This document shows positions 12,047-23,323 of a DNA stretch of 64,000 nucleotides, piece by piece. Position numbers and translations under genes: made by a program. The number at the start of each line of letters is the position of its first letter. Within the stretch, counting starts at the first letter, position 1. Source of the DNA: Mactra quadrangularis (lineage: Eukaryota; Mollusca; Bivalvia; Venerida; Mactridae); contig CM046303.1 of the NCBI GenBank assembly GCA_025267735.1, forward strand, positions 42,111,380-42,175,379, in the 5' to 3' direction. Below the pieces are notes generated by a model. The model searched no databases, had not been told where the DNA came from, and saw nothing but the letters and a program-made list of their open reading frames with translations.

Positions 12047-12333
12047 ATTATACCCCGCTTTGAAGAAGAGGGGGTATACTGTTTTACCCTTGTCCGTGCG
12101 TGCGTGCGTGCGTCGTGTGTCCGTCCGTCCGTTCGTCTGTTACAAAATTTCCGTCGCAGTTTTCTCAGCAACTATAACATGCAGCAGCCTAATACTTTGC
12201 ATATTGCTTCATCCCATAGTCCCATGCGTTGCAAAGCGATTTCATGCTCCTTGCTCATCTACTTCCTGTTTGTCGCATATTTTTAGATTTTTGCGGGGGT
12301 ATCACTAGTGAGCATTAGCTCACAGATTTACTT
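12047..12333 (+). mobile_element. Helitron-like non-autonomous repeat
   Basis: It starts near TATACCCCGCTTTG, which can pair with GGGGGTATA just downstream. A CGTG/CCGT-rich microsatellite follows. It ends with GGGGGTATCACTAGTGAGC and an 8-base stem GTGAGC-ATTA-GCTCAC. This start-microsatellite-end-hairpin layout matches an abundant repeat type in marine invertebrates, which I recall as Helitron-related; the terminal CTRR expected of Helitrons is not clean. The short frames here (60-82 codons) come from the repeat. Confidence 0.5.
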
Positions 12334-12599
12334 GTTTTAGTGTTTTTACTATTTTACATGACGATTGTTATCGATACAACGTTATTGGAGAAAATTTTCA
12401 AATTAATAAGTAAAAGGGTTACAAATATTTTAAATGATTATATTAATAGAAAAAGCACTAATGATATGAAATAAATTATGGCCAAACTTGTATAATTAAA
12501 ATGGTTTTTTTCCATTAATAATGTGATAAAATACCATCATTCAAATCAAATATCGCGGAGAATTATAACGATCAATGAAAAAGATCAAATTCTAAACGC

Positions 12600-13712
12600 T
12601 ACAAACTATATAAAAATTGTTACACTTCATTTGAAAGATCACTTCTAGTACTAGTGCTTCTTTTGTCCCGACATTGATACCATATGGACATACATATATG
12701 GAATTTCGAATTTCGTACCAGGATGACCCCGAAATTCGCCGAAAACCAATCAGCATCCGAAGCAAGTACGATTCCTACAGAAGACCACTCGATCGGATCC
12801 GACCCCAACTATCATTCTATATTCCACGCGATCGCATCTAATCTATTGAAGAATTTTCTTTAAAGACGCAGATTTTTATCGAGGTGTAACCCACCGGACA
12901 TGCGAATGCCACAAGATAGGTACACGGCGTCCAAATGTTAGTTTGATGTGTTAGAATGTTGGACGAAAGCGTCACGTGACTTTCGGTCCATGGTCGTCAG
13001 AAAAACTCGTAACATGTGTTCAAAAATAGAAAAGGTCTTAATGCGTCTGGTTATTTTAAGTTATACATATGGTCAGCATCGATCAAGATAATATTAACAG
13101 TGGAGAAGACGGCATTCTTTCTTTCAAAACGCTAGTATTCCAAGGACATATAACCGTCCATGCTTGCCATTCAGAGCACCACAGCATTGACATTTCTTTT
13201 CAAAATGCTCATGGCAGTCCACTCTTCTATTGTAGTAGAGCATTGGATCACCTCAGTCATGTAATCTCGACTTTGATGGCATCACAAACTTGAACATTTG
13301 ATAGTTATAAAGGAGATCGTATTTGAAGCTACTCTGAAGTTGTAGAACAGGGGTATTACTGTCGCCTTAGGTCAGGAGTCGTAGAGAAAAACATGAGACT
13401 ATGAAAAAAAGAGACCTCCTGTATCACTGTACCATGCGTCCTTCTCCTGTATTATGCATAATACATTTAAATCTTTTGTATGACCTCATAGTAGGGGCCG
13501 CTGAGAAGTCGTGTGCTGTTATAGAAGCCAGTCGTAGAAGTATGTGCTTAGTAATTGATCAGTGGCTAAATCTGGAGATTTAGACTTTCTAAAAACGGTG
13601 CGTTTGTTGTTTTTTAGAAGTAAGTATCAACTTCTGTCTTAACCCCTCAAGTAGAGTACTATAGTTGCCGTACGTTTCTCTTTTTCCCAGTCATTCATTT
13701 CCTGACCCTCAG
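12600..13712 (+). repeat. Right arm of palindrome
   Basis: This arm is the inverse of the left arm from 12715. Its inner stretch (12600-12810) is also the inverse of 14420-14560. The outer boundary falls near CTGACCCTCAG at about 13702-13712. Confidence 0.7.
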
Positions 13713-14269
13713 TAGTCTCAGTTGAGATGTGCAAGACTAATGAGAAAGATGGTCGGGGGCTAGTCTTTGTCTTCATATGTCAACCATGATACATATGTAT
13801 ACAACAATTGAGTCATTCAAATTGCTTACTCTATCCACATCGTAGAGCCTTCTCGATGTCATCGTACCAAAATACGATGTTACACGCTGGTATCATGGGG
13901 TCTTCGCGTAGTCGTGATGCCTTTGTAGGACAATCACATATCTCCTTGTTTCCCTCGTATTGTCTTCTTGAGGCGAAAATGCTAGATGGCACCGATTACC
14001 ACACGGAGCAAAGGCGAATACTACGCGATTGGCATACAGGCTTTACAACGGCCTCACGATGCCCAAAATTGGCATACAAATTCAACACAAAAAGAACATT
14101 TGCAACGAATTCCGGCAATTTTTGGCATGATAAAATTATGCACACGTAGTTGTCACCGCAGTCTGAAAATTCAGCCGGTGATCATACGATGGCAAAAGAT
14201 GCCATCACGAAAAAGGCGATCGTATAACGATCAGACCTCATTATAAAATTTTCTTTATTTGTATGTCTA
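13713..14269. other. Unassigned sequence with a 113-codon open frame
   Basis: The frame 13808-14149 (+) has no motif I recognise and lies between two copies of the same repeat, so it is probably repeat-derived. CGATGGCAAAAGATGCCATC near 14189 is a small palindromic stretch. Confidence 0.4.
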
Positions 14270-14620
14270 TTTAGTGCTAATATTGGGACAATGTAACGCC
14301 TAATAAAACTATACGTCTATGAGGTGACTTCGTGAGTAGATCGGATGCTATCGCGTGAAATTTGAATAAGACACGTGTGTGGATAGGATGCGATCGCGAG
14401 ACCTTCTGTGGGAATCGTACTTGTTTTAGGTGCTGATTGGATGTCGAGCAATTTTGGGGTCATATCTTCGTGCGAAATTCAAAATCCGTATTCGTATGTC
14501 CATCTGGTGTCGGGACAGTGTGATGCAAGCTTAATAATCAAGAACTTCTTTAACAGAGAAGGTGTTTATTCTGCGGTACAAATAAAGTTAAAACAAAGAC
14601 TTTTTAATCGTAAATTTTAA
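14270..14620 (+). repeat. Fourth partial copy of the palindrome repeat
   Basis: GACTTCGTGAGTAGATCGGA and TACTTGTTTTAGGTGCTGAT match 11130-11240. The following TTTTGGGGTCAT...GTCGGGACA stretch is the inverse of 12665-12740. The orientation is therefore opposite to the right palindrome arm. Confidence 0.65.
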
Positions 14621-14714
14621 ATGTTATTACGATGACGCAAACTTTTTCATCCAATGTACTTCAATAATGATTCTTTAAAATTCAACGCTAAACATTACAA
14701 TCATAACACTACTT

Positions 14715-14822
14715 TACTACAGAGCGATATACAGAGAGACAGACAGATACACAGACGGATGGACGGACGGACGGCAGACAGGTAGATAGGCAGCCAGGCA
14801 GACAGGCAGGCAAACCTAAACA
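14715..14822. repeat. ACAG/GGAC/GGCA low-complexity tract
   Basis: Degenerate tetranucleotide repeats (AGACAGAC, GGACGGAC, GGCAGACAGGCAGG) lie just left of the foldback element. Confidence 0.7.
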
Positions 14823-14838
14823 TACATTAATCTCTACA

Positions 14839-14847
14839 TTAACCTGT
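14839..14847. repeat. Left 9 bp target duplication (candidate)
   Basis: TTAACCTGT abuts AGGTGCGTGAAG, the left end of the foldback element. It matches TTTACCTGT at 23315-23323 in 8 of 9 positions. Confidence 0.65.
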
Positions 14848-14932
14848 AGGTGCGTGAAGTTAGCTGCCAGTTGCCAGTTGCCAGTTGCCAATTCAATCGG
14901 CAACTAGCAACTGGCAGCTAACTTCACACCCA
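14848..14932 (+). repeat. Left palindromic cap
   Basis: GTGAAGTTAGCTGCCAGTTG and the inverse CAACTGGCAGCTAACTTCAC flank a short centre, giving a hairpin of about 80 bp. Its outer half is the inverse of 23262-23314. Confidence 0.8.
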
Positions 14933-15140
14933 GCTGCCGATTCAATTTTTTTTGTTAGCTAGCACTATGTACAGGCACTGCGACGAACGTTCCGCGCGGG
15001 TGTTTTGAATCGGCAACTGGCAACTGGCAGCCAACTTCACACTCCAGCTGCCAATTCGATTTTTTTAGTTTTCAGCGCGGATATGTCGCTTTATGTGCAG
15101 GTACTGTGAGGAGCGTTTCGTATGCGTGTTTTGAATTGCG
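14933..15140 (-). repeat. Left arm: two monomers (types B and A), inverted
   Basis: A 113-type monomer with GTTAGCTAGCACTATGTACA is followed by a 126-type monomer with CAGCGCGGATATGTCG. Both are the inverse of units in the right arm and are more diverged than the core of that arm. Confidence 0.8.
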
Positions 15141-16191
15141 AATATGGTGGAGTTCGTAATCGATGTGATTGTATTACAATGTGTAGTAGGCCTATCCAAC
15201 AAAGACTTTGCGATCTGTTCTCCTACGCCGATATTTCTCTTTCGCTTCTACGATGCATTCGGACGAGAACAACTTGTAAACGGTAATTTTGATCGTTGAC
15301 ATCGCTTGACACTTAGACTACCAAATATGGCTGCTGGTTGAGGAAGAAATTCGATAGAAAAGTAATGTTGGCGTGGTTTACTGTAAGGTAAGAATATCTT
15401 CACAACATTTTGTACAAAATGAGTATAACTGCGTAGGTAAAATCATATTCGATCACTCCATAGTGTGGCCATTAATTACCCCTTGCGAGTGTACAAGCTG
15501 GCGAGACTGTCCATAATAAGCCCGATACTTTCAGTCCAAGGCGTGTTCAAGATAGCCTAATGAATGAATCCAGTTCATAAGAAATGGATGTACTGTATAT
15601 TTAGAAATTCGAACCCCTAGATCTAAAGCTATTTTTTCAAATATGGGTAGATTCTATGCAAAAAAAACTAATAGCAACAACGTCCTGTGTTCATATCAGT
15701 CCCTGCAATGCCGCATTTGACCACAGTTACATGGCTTATCGGTACTTCCAGAAATGCATGTTTTTTGTGCCATTGAAAATTTTCAAATTCAAAATTTTCA
15801 TCAAAATCATATAAATCTTATAGACCATTCTGAACAATTTGTGTCAAAATTTCCGACAACAAGCACAATTGACATTTATGCAGAGAATCAAAAATGGTGT
15901 TCTTGACCCTTTAATTTTTTTGTTGGGTATATTATCGAGTAAAAATCATATTAATATATGACTTAATATATGTCTGTTAAAAGTATTCCTGATCTCCCGC
16001 CGCATGAGCAGGAAGAATATTGCCTGGTTTTGAAACCAGTCAAGGTCCTAGTCACAATGAACATGCAAAGGAGTAGGTGCGTTTACCCCCAAATTTGGCC
16101 CTGTTACCAATGTGGCTCAAATTATGTCATATGATAGGGAAATGAATAATTTACCAAGAATTAACATTTTTAAGACAATTCCGTGAAGTAT

Positions 16192-17232
16192 GTTACCATG
16201 GCAACAGAACAAAATAAATGGCATAATTTGAAAATATTGATCTCTCTTCAAACTGACCTTCAAAATTGATAGTTTAACAGTCACACATTGTATCATGATG
16301 GAAGAACTTTCTTTTTGAGAAGTTAGTTTTTGGTTGCCATGGTAACCAATTTCAGAAATTGAAAATCTAGTATTTTTTGTAAAACAATTCGTTTTGCATT
16401 TCTAAAGAAAGCTTATTCAAACTATATGTTGATGTACTTATATAAAATGTAACAACACAGCACCCTGAACTCATTTATTGTATTTTTTATTACCATGGAA
16501 ACAAAATAACCGTATTCTTCTTCAGAAATAACATGTTTACCATAGAATACATGGCATATTTTTGCTAAGCAATTTGAATTTCGAATATTAAATTCAAAAT
16601 GTATGCCTAGATCTTAATCTTCTGGTTATCCCATCTTTAATTGAGAAAAAAGTCAGATAAAGAAATATTAATAATAATATGTATATAAATAATTTCTGGT
16701 AGGTTCTAGTTGCCATGGAAACTTTATCATTTTTACTAAAATCATGATGTTAAAACAAATTAGATAGTTTTAACATTAATTTGATTCTAAATTTTATCAC
16801 ATTTACCACTTATTGGAATTGAAACTGCAAAAATAATACATTGCCAAATTTGAAACTTACATAGTTTCTTGTTGCTTAGTTCGTTCCTAAGGCAACAATT
16901 ATGAAAAATTCAGTCATTAAGAAATTCTAACATTCTGTCAGAGGAGGATATATTATGCAAAAGGGCCAAAATAAAAATCGTATTGATTTAAAAAGTGTTT
17001 CCTAATTATAAAATATCAGTATGCAAACATTACATCACATACATATATCATTTTGATAGGTGGTTGCCATGACAACAGAATACGTAAATACAATCCTAAA
17101 AATGAGATTCAGTTATTGCTACAATACTGCAAAAGCCAAGATATTGAAATTTGGTACACAAGATGTGCACAGTATGTAGACCTCAACTAAATGTTATTCT
17201 TCTTTTTTGAAAGCTTTGGTTGCTATGGTAAC
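16192..17232. repeat. Ladder of seven X-box-like palindromes (RFX-type motif)
   Basis: GTTACCATGGCAAC (16192), GGTTGCCATGGTAACC (16332), ATTACCATGGAAAC (about 16490), GTTGCCATGGAAAC (16709), GTTCCTAAGGCAAC (about 16883), GGTTGCCATGACAAC (about 17062) and GGTTGCTATGGTAAC (about 17218) are spaced 140-220 bp apart. GTTGCCATGGYAAC is the classic binding site of RFX transcription factors. The spacing and AT-rich flanks also fit an old tandem repeat of about 170 bp whose core happens to be this palindrome. I cannot tell regulatory use from repeat origin. Confidence 0.6.
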
Positions 17233-20200
17233 AGAAAATGAAAATATGATAATTTGAAATAGACAACCATTAAGATTATGAAATCAAATTTTTTACCAAC
17301 TCTGTCATAGAAATTCAAAAATTAGATAGAAATAATAATAATTTGTATTAATATCTAAAATGAAAATGGTGCAAAGAGTAAATCAATCCTTTTAGGTGAA
17401 CAAGATACAATACAATTCAGGAAAACTGCATAAGAAATTGAGATTCTTAAAGATTTCAAGTAGAATGACACCTCTGGGGTGTAAGGTTAACTCTTATTAT
17501 AAATAGTATACCAAGATGTTAACAATACTTTCTATAAATAGCATTGCATTTTGTGAGAAATGAGTGACTTATTATAAACATGTTGGAATAATGTAAAATA
17601 TGATATAAAACAGGAAAGATAAAGAGCATTTCTCTAACTTTTTCTAGGTGGTCTAGGTGGTTGACAAAAGAGAACCCAGCAGAGTGATTTAATTTTAATG
17701 GTTGAAATAATATGTGCATATAGAATCACTTGGCTCACATTGTGCTCAACTATGATACAAAAATGTACAAAATAAAGTTTATTTATCACTAAGAATCCTC
17801 ACATACATGCCATCTTTTACTAAAATCCTGAATGAACCTTGAGTACTGTTGGACAGTCCATAATATTTATGCATGGTACTAAGGCAAAAGAAGCATAATT
17901 GTCACCCCAGTGTTATACAAAATGGCAAGTGACAATGATTATTATCTTTTACCACATGACATAAAAAAATATCCCACACATGCAGGAAGTCCATGCAAGA
18001 AGTTACATTTCATGATGCAATTATCAAGCTGCAGTCATGTGTTAAGACATATAACTTCATATGAATTCTTAAGACAGTCCAAATATACTTTTATATTTGA
18101 TCATTTGCAATATACAGTCAGTCATATAGCTTTAAACATGTATTGATGTGAAACAAAGATGGTCTATCAGCCATACCTTTGTAATCTAATTCATATTATT
18201 GAAGTGTCCAAATCAGGGATTATATACAGTAAAATGCATATAAAATTGGAAAGAATTTGAAATATACATAGATATTTAATAGTAAAAAAGAACATCAATA
18301 TGTACAAATCTTAACAAATTTTTCTATAGTTTTACTCCTAACCATGGAAGTCAGATTTTTATCTGAATCTTGTACATAACATCATAAAGGTATAAAATAA
18401 ATACACATTGTAAGTACCAGATTTTATCATTTTTGTAAGGGTTTTTGACCAGCTTGTTTGAATCATTCAGTTATAATTGAATAGTGCATTATTTAAAAGC
18501 ATGATGCACAAGTTGGTGAAACCTGATCACTATACAGCAAATTCACATATCACAATGGCTTCAAATACAAACTATTTATAGCAACATACTTACAGACCAG
18601 CAGGAATGTACATGTAGTATCATTTTGAGATTTTGTGTGTCATATTGCGTACATTCAGAAGCAACTTTTCTGCTTCTTGCATATTTATTTTGCATCAAGA
18701 ATCTCAAAACCCTGTGGGGTATAAGCAAGTGATCAATTAACTATAAGTTTTTATGTGAATGGGCTCAGCTGAATTTACTTCATCAAATACAACTGGACTA
18801 TATAATAAGTTGATAGAACAAAATGCAGCATATATTGACAATTTGACATGTTTAGTACTTAGTGTACTTACAAATGTATGTTCTAACAATCCTTTAACAA
18901 ACTGCATTTACTGTGCATGATATTAGGGCAATCAAGTTGGTAGTTTATGTAATTTATACCAAACCTAAGCATTGCTTATGTCTTGTATATACATGTATGA
19001 CAGAATAGCAACAATTAGCTTTAATGCCAAGTCATATCAATATTACAGCACTAATGCAAATAGTGTGAAAATATAAGAATGATCTAGATCTACCTGATTT
19101 TGAAGAATTTTCTCAGCTGATTTGAAACCGAAAGTAGAAGTTAAATTTTGATCAAGTTATAAAACATGCAGTGAGGCACAATCACTGGATCCATTTGTTC
19201 AATTGTTCTTAGAAGATGTGACAAACACCATTTACTTTATATACAGAGAGACTAGTCGATCATACAGCCAATCTGCATACCGTAAAATAGACAGTGTAAG
19301 CATAATTCCATGTTGATCCAAGTTTAAAGTCGCCGTGTATTGAACTTGTGTATTGACGTCATTCACTCTTTTTAAGTCGACTTCATGACTTATTCCACAC
19401 ACTAAAACAAGCATTTGATATTAGACAGCTAGTCCATACCATCTCCGACTCCAGTATCCTCCATTTACTTCATATTTTTCAAAAAAAAGGTTCAGTAATT
19501 TTACTTTGTTGACATATTCAAGGAGGCTGCCATCTTGGTAAATGCATTCAATATAATGAGCTATTTTTAGCCCAAGATATTTAATTGAATTTAGTGCTGA
19601 TAAACAGCGATTTCCCCTTACAGTTGTGAATGTGAATATTAAATACATAGAAAAGTTAATGTATAGCACTTTTGTTCTAAACTGAGACAGGTAAACACAC
19701 AAATTTTGTTGCAAAACCGTTGTTATGGACGCCAGTACAAACTCGTCGAAGTTGCGTCCCTTGGATTTCAGTAGACTATTTTTTAATACTTTTTTTAAAA
19801 ATTGAATATGAGTGCAAGATGACGAAGATTTTATATTTTGCTCAGCTTTTTAATATGATAAAATACACATTTCCTGAAAATTTCATATCTTCGCAATGCT
19901 GCACTCGTATTGAAAATTACAAAAGAAGAGGTCAAAATCAGTCAAAATTAGCGAAATTCGCCGTACCTGACCCTAATCAAGGACCCCGTTAGCAGTCAAA
20001 ATGAAATCGAAAGTTAACAAGTTAACAAAATTTACATTTTCTTGAAGCTTAAAGATAGATCTATTTGCATGAGAAATATTATGATCGAAATCGTAAATTA
20101 AAAAATCGGCAATTTTACAGGGCCGAATCGCACCTACTCCTTTGGTTAAGTGCAATATTTCAGGATCTAGCGTCAATGACCCATTATGGTCTGTGCGTAC

Positions 20201-20439
20201 ATAATTGTTTATCTAACTTTGTTGTACTTTTTGCCTTGTGTTTTACCAGTTGCTCAGGTAGAGATCCATTATGTTTGTTGATTAAATGATATTAATTTAA
20301 AGACCTGGTTTGACTTATGTGTCAGTGCTGCCCTTGTACAATGAGGAACATGTGCTCCTTCGGCTACTTACATAAGACTTGCAGTTTAGCTTGTTTCTCT
20401 GTATTGAGAGATTATTCGAAAGTGATGAAAACCTTTCGA

Positions 20440-20500
20440 TCCAAGTATTCCAGACTCTGACCATTAGACCATGAGAATGCCTATATACTGGGTAAAGTAT
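20440..20500 (-). repeat. tRNA-like fragment
   Basis: On the minus strand, GGCATTCTCATGGTCTAATG followed by GTCAGAGTCTGGA resembles the D-arm/A-box part of a tRNA. The B-box region (GGATCGAAAGGTTTT) is imperfect and no acceptor stem can be paired, so this is more likely a SINE head or tRNA relic than a gene. Confidence 0.35.
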
Positions 20501-20869
20501 CAGAAATAAATCCTGTGGGAGTAATTGCCTATCCCTAAATATTTATATGAAAACCTTTATCGGAGCGCCTGCACATTCGGCGTTGTATCATTCAAGCATT
20601 CATCAAGAAACGATGTTTCTTAACGTTCACAAGAGAGTCTGCACATTGGACCTAGTATTAGTACTGTATTCCAGTGAATATGAAGCTATTTTCCAATTGT
20701 CCAACGGAGCACCAGAATACCGAGCTCCTATAAAATAAGAAAGTATTGACGCAGTATTTCAACAGTACAACGTATCGGCAGCCATTTGACTGATGCCGAA
20801 TCAAAATATCTTACAGAGACGATGTTTCGTATCGTTCTGCAGAAGATCTGCACATATCGCTTAGGATTA

Positions 20870-23267
20870 GCGCTGAAATGTAGCAGAGATCGAATCTGAA
20901 GCTAGCTGCCAGTCGCCAATTCAAAACACCCGTCCGGAATGCACAACACAGTGCCTGTGCGTGGTATCCGATCAGAATTCTAAACAAATCGAATCGGAGT
21001 GGGGTATGAAGTAAGCTGCCAGTTGCCAGGTGCCGATTCAAAATACCTTTATGAAACACTCCTCTCAGTGCCTGTATATAGTACGTCAGTCATAGTACAT
21101 GTATAGTGCGTTCCTCACAGTACCTGTACAAAGCGCATGGTATCCGCGCTGAAATCTAAAAAAATTGAATTGGCAGCTGAGGTGTGAAGTTGGCTGCCAA
21201 TTGCCAGTTGCCGATTCAAAACATCCATGTAGGACGTTCATTGCAGTACCTGTGCATAGGGCGACGTATCTGCGCTGAAATCTAAACAATCGAATTGGCA
21301 GCTGAGGTGTGAAGTTGGCTGCCAATTGCCAGTTGCCGATTCAAAACACCCGAGCAGGACGTTCATCGTAGTACATGTGCATAGGGCGACGTATCTGCGC
21401 CGAAAACTAAAAAAATCGAATTGGCAGCTGATGTGTGAAGTTGGCTGCCACTTGCCAGTTGCCGATTCAAAACACCCGTGCGGAACGTTCATCGCAGTAC
21501 CTATGCATAGGGCGACGTATCTGCGCCGAAATCTAAAAAAATCGAATTGGCAGCTGAGGCGTGATGTTGGCTGCCAGTTGCCAGTTGCCGATTCAAAACA
21601 CCCGCGCGGAACGTTCGTCGCAGTGCCTGTACATAGTGCTTGCTAACAAAAAAAATCGAATTGGCAGCTGGGTGTGAAGTTGGCTGCCAGTTGCCAGTTG
21701 CCGATTCAAATCACCCGTGTAGGACGTTCATCGCAGTACCTGTGCATAGGGCGACGTATCTGCGCTGAAATCTAAAAAAATCGAATTGGCAGCTGAGGCG
21801 TGAAGTTGGCTGCCAATTGCCAGTTGCCGATTCAAAACACCCGCGCGGAAAGTTTGTCGCAGTGCCTGTACATAGTGCTTGCTAACAAAAAAAATTGAAT
21901 CGGCAGCTGGGTGTGAAGTTGGCTGCCAGTTGCCAGTTGCCGATTCAAAACACCCGCGCGGAACGTTCGTCGCAGTGCCTGTACATAGTGCTTGCTAACA
22001 AAACAAATTGAATCGGCAGCTGGGTGTGAAGTTGGCTGCCAGTTGCCAGTTACCGATTCAAAACACCCGTGTAGGACGTTCATCGCAGTACCTGTGCATA
22101 GGGCGACGTATCTGCGCTGAAATCTAATAAAAATCGAATTGGCAGCTGAGGCGTGAAGTTGGCTGCCAATTGCCAGTTGCCGATTCAAAACACCCGAGCA
22201 GGACGTTCATCGTAGTACATGTGCATAGGGCGACGTATCTGCGCCGAAATCTAAAAAAATCGAATTGGCAGCTGAGGCGTGATGTTGGCTGCCAGTTGCC
22301 AGTTGCCGATTCAAAACACCCGCGCGGAACGTTCGTCGCAGTGCCTGTACATAGTGCTTGCTAACAAAAAAAATCGAATTGGTAGCTGGGTGTGAAGTTG
22401 GCTGCCAGTTGCCAGTTGCCGATTCAAATCACCCGTGTAGGACGTTCATCGCAGTACATGTGCATAGGGCGACGTATCTGCGCTGAAATCTAAAAAAATC
22501 GAATTGGCAGCTGAGGCGTGAAGTTGGCTGCCAATTGCCAGTTGCCGATTCAAAGCACCCGAGCAGGACGTTCATCGTAGTACATGTGCATAGGGCGACG
22601 TATCTGCGCCGAAATCTAAAAAAAATCGAATTGGCAGCTGAGGCGTGAAGTTGGCTGCCAGTTGCCAGTTGCCGATTCAAAACACCCGCGCGGAACGTTC
22701 GTCGCAGTGCCTGTACATAGTGCTTGCTAACAAAAAAAAAATGAATCGGCAGCTGGGTGTGAAGTAAGCTGCCAGTTGCCAGTTGCCGATTCAAAACACC
22801 CGCGCGGAACGTTCGTCGCAGTGCCTGTACATAGTGCTTGCTAACAAAAAAAATTGAATCGACAGCTGGGTGTGATGTTGGCTGCCAGTTGCCAGTTGCC
22901 GATTCAAAACACCCGTGTAAGACTTTCATCGCAGTACCTGTGCATAGGGCGACGTATCTGCGCTGAGATATAAAAAAATCGAATTGGCAGCTGAGGCGTG
23001 AAGTTGGCTGGCAATTGCCAGTTGCTGATTCACAACACCCGAGCAGGACGTTCATCGTAGTACATGTGCATAGGGCGACGTATCTGCGCCGAAATCTAAA
23101 AAAATCGAATTGGCAGCTGAGGCGTGAAGTTGGCTGCCAGTTGCCAGTTGCCGATTCAAAACACCCGCGCGGAACGTTCGTCGCAGTGCTAGTACGTAGT
23201 GCTTGCTAACAAAAAATTGAATCGGCAGCTGGGTGTGAAGTTGGCTGCCAGTTGCCAGTTGCCGATT
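20870..23267 (+). repeat. Right arm: satellite-like tandem array of 126 and 113 bp monomers
   Basis: Using the shared GCCGATTCA anchor, twenty positions can be followed: 20921, 21038, 21216, 21341, 21467, 21593, 21706, 21832, 21945, 22058, 22185, 22311, 22424, 22550, 22677, 22791, 22904, 23030, 23156 and 23267. Spacings fall into about 126 bp (type A, with GGGCGACGTATCTGCGC) and about 113 bp (type B, with CATAGTGCTTGCTAAC). Type A has two subtypes (GTGTAGGACG and GAGCAGGACG). The order is A A A B A B B A A B A A B B A A B. The first units are the most diverged and one contains a 60 bp internal repeat. Long open frames here, such as 208 codons at 22429-23055 (-), exist because 126 is a multiple of three; they are not genes. 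Confidence 0.92.
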
Positions 23268-23314
23268 GAATTGGCAACTGGCAATTGGCAACTGGCAGCT
23301 AACTTCACGCACCT
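23262..23314 (-). repeat. Right palindromic cap
   Basis: This is the inverse of 14848-14900, ending CTTCACGCACCT. Together with the preceding monomer it forms a hairpin of the GCCAGTTGCC/GGCAACTGGC type. Confidence 0.8.
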
Positions 23315-23323
23315 TTTACCTGT
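23315..23323. repeat. Right 9 bp target duplication (candidate)
   Basis: TTTACCTGT, one mismatch from 14839-14847. Confidence 0.65.

Larger units (their letters stand above)
10090..13712. mobile_element. Large imperfect palindrome (~3.6 kb) of unknown family
   Basis: The left part is repeated in reverse on the right about a centre near 11990. Matched pairs include the block at 10090-10170 with 13632-13712, the block at 10521-10552 with 13476-13508, CTTGGAATACTAGCTG (10833) with its inverse (13129), 10982-11011 with 12971-13000, and 11215-11239 with 12746-12770. Arms are diverged by small indels and by a SINE present mainly in the left arm. The sequence between the arms holds a further partial copy (11288-11585) and a Helitron-like repeat (12047-12333). 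No transposase is visible. It may be a foldback element or two elements inserted head to head. Confidence 0.7.
15141..20860. other. Interior of the foldback-like element
   Basis: About 5.7 kb of AT-rich sequence with no open frame over 97 codons and no domain I recognise. The left edge (15290-15400) contains CAAATATGGCTGCTGG and, near 15366, an ATG followed by a plausible GTAAGAAT splice donor; this resembles the 5' end of a captured gene but is only suggestive. The seven X-box-like motifs lie at 16192-17232. Near 19725 an ATG opens only a short frame (MDASTNSSKL). A tRNA-like stretch lies at 20440-20500. Confidence 0.5.
14848..23314. mobile_element. 8.47 kb foldback-like element with asymmetric tandem-repeat arms
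   Basis: The left end AGGTGCGTGAAGTTAGCTGC and the right end are inverted copies across a cap of about 85 bp. Each cap is itself a hairpin built from repeated CAGTTGC/GGCAACTG units. Behind the caps lie tandem monomers in inverted orientation: about two in the left arm (14932-15140) and about twenty in the right (20870-23267). Flanking 9-mers match at 8 of 9 bases. Long inverted arms made of tandem repeats with a 9 bp duplication recall Drosophila FB-type foldback and some Mutator-like elements. The 5.7 kb interior shows no transposase, so either the element is non-autonomous or its gene is beyond my recognition. Confidence 0.78.

Noticed and set aside
13808..14149. 113-codon open frame
   Set aside because: No motif is recognised and it sits between copies of the palindrome repeat.
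20440..20500. A functional tRNA gene
   Set aside because: The A-box region is good but the B box and acceptor stem are not; more likely a SINE or tRNA relic.
22429..23055. 208-codon open frame on the minus strand
   Set aside because: It lies entirely in the tandem array; 126 bp monomers preserve any stop-free frame, and similar frames occur on both strands.
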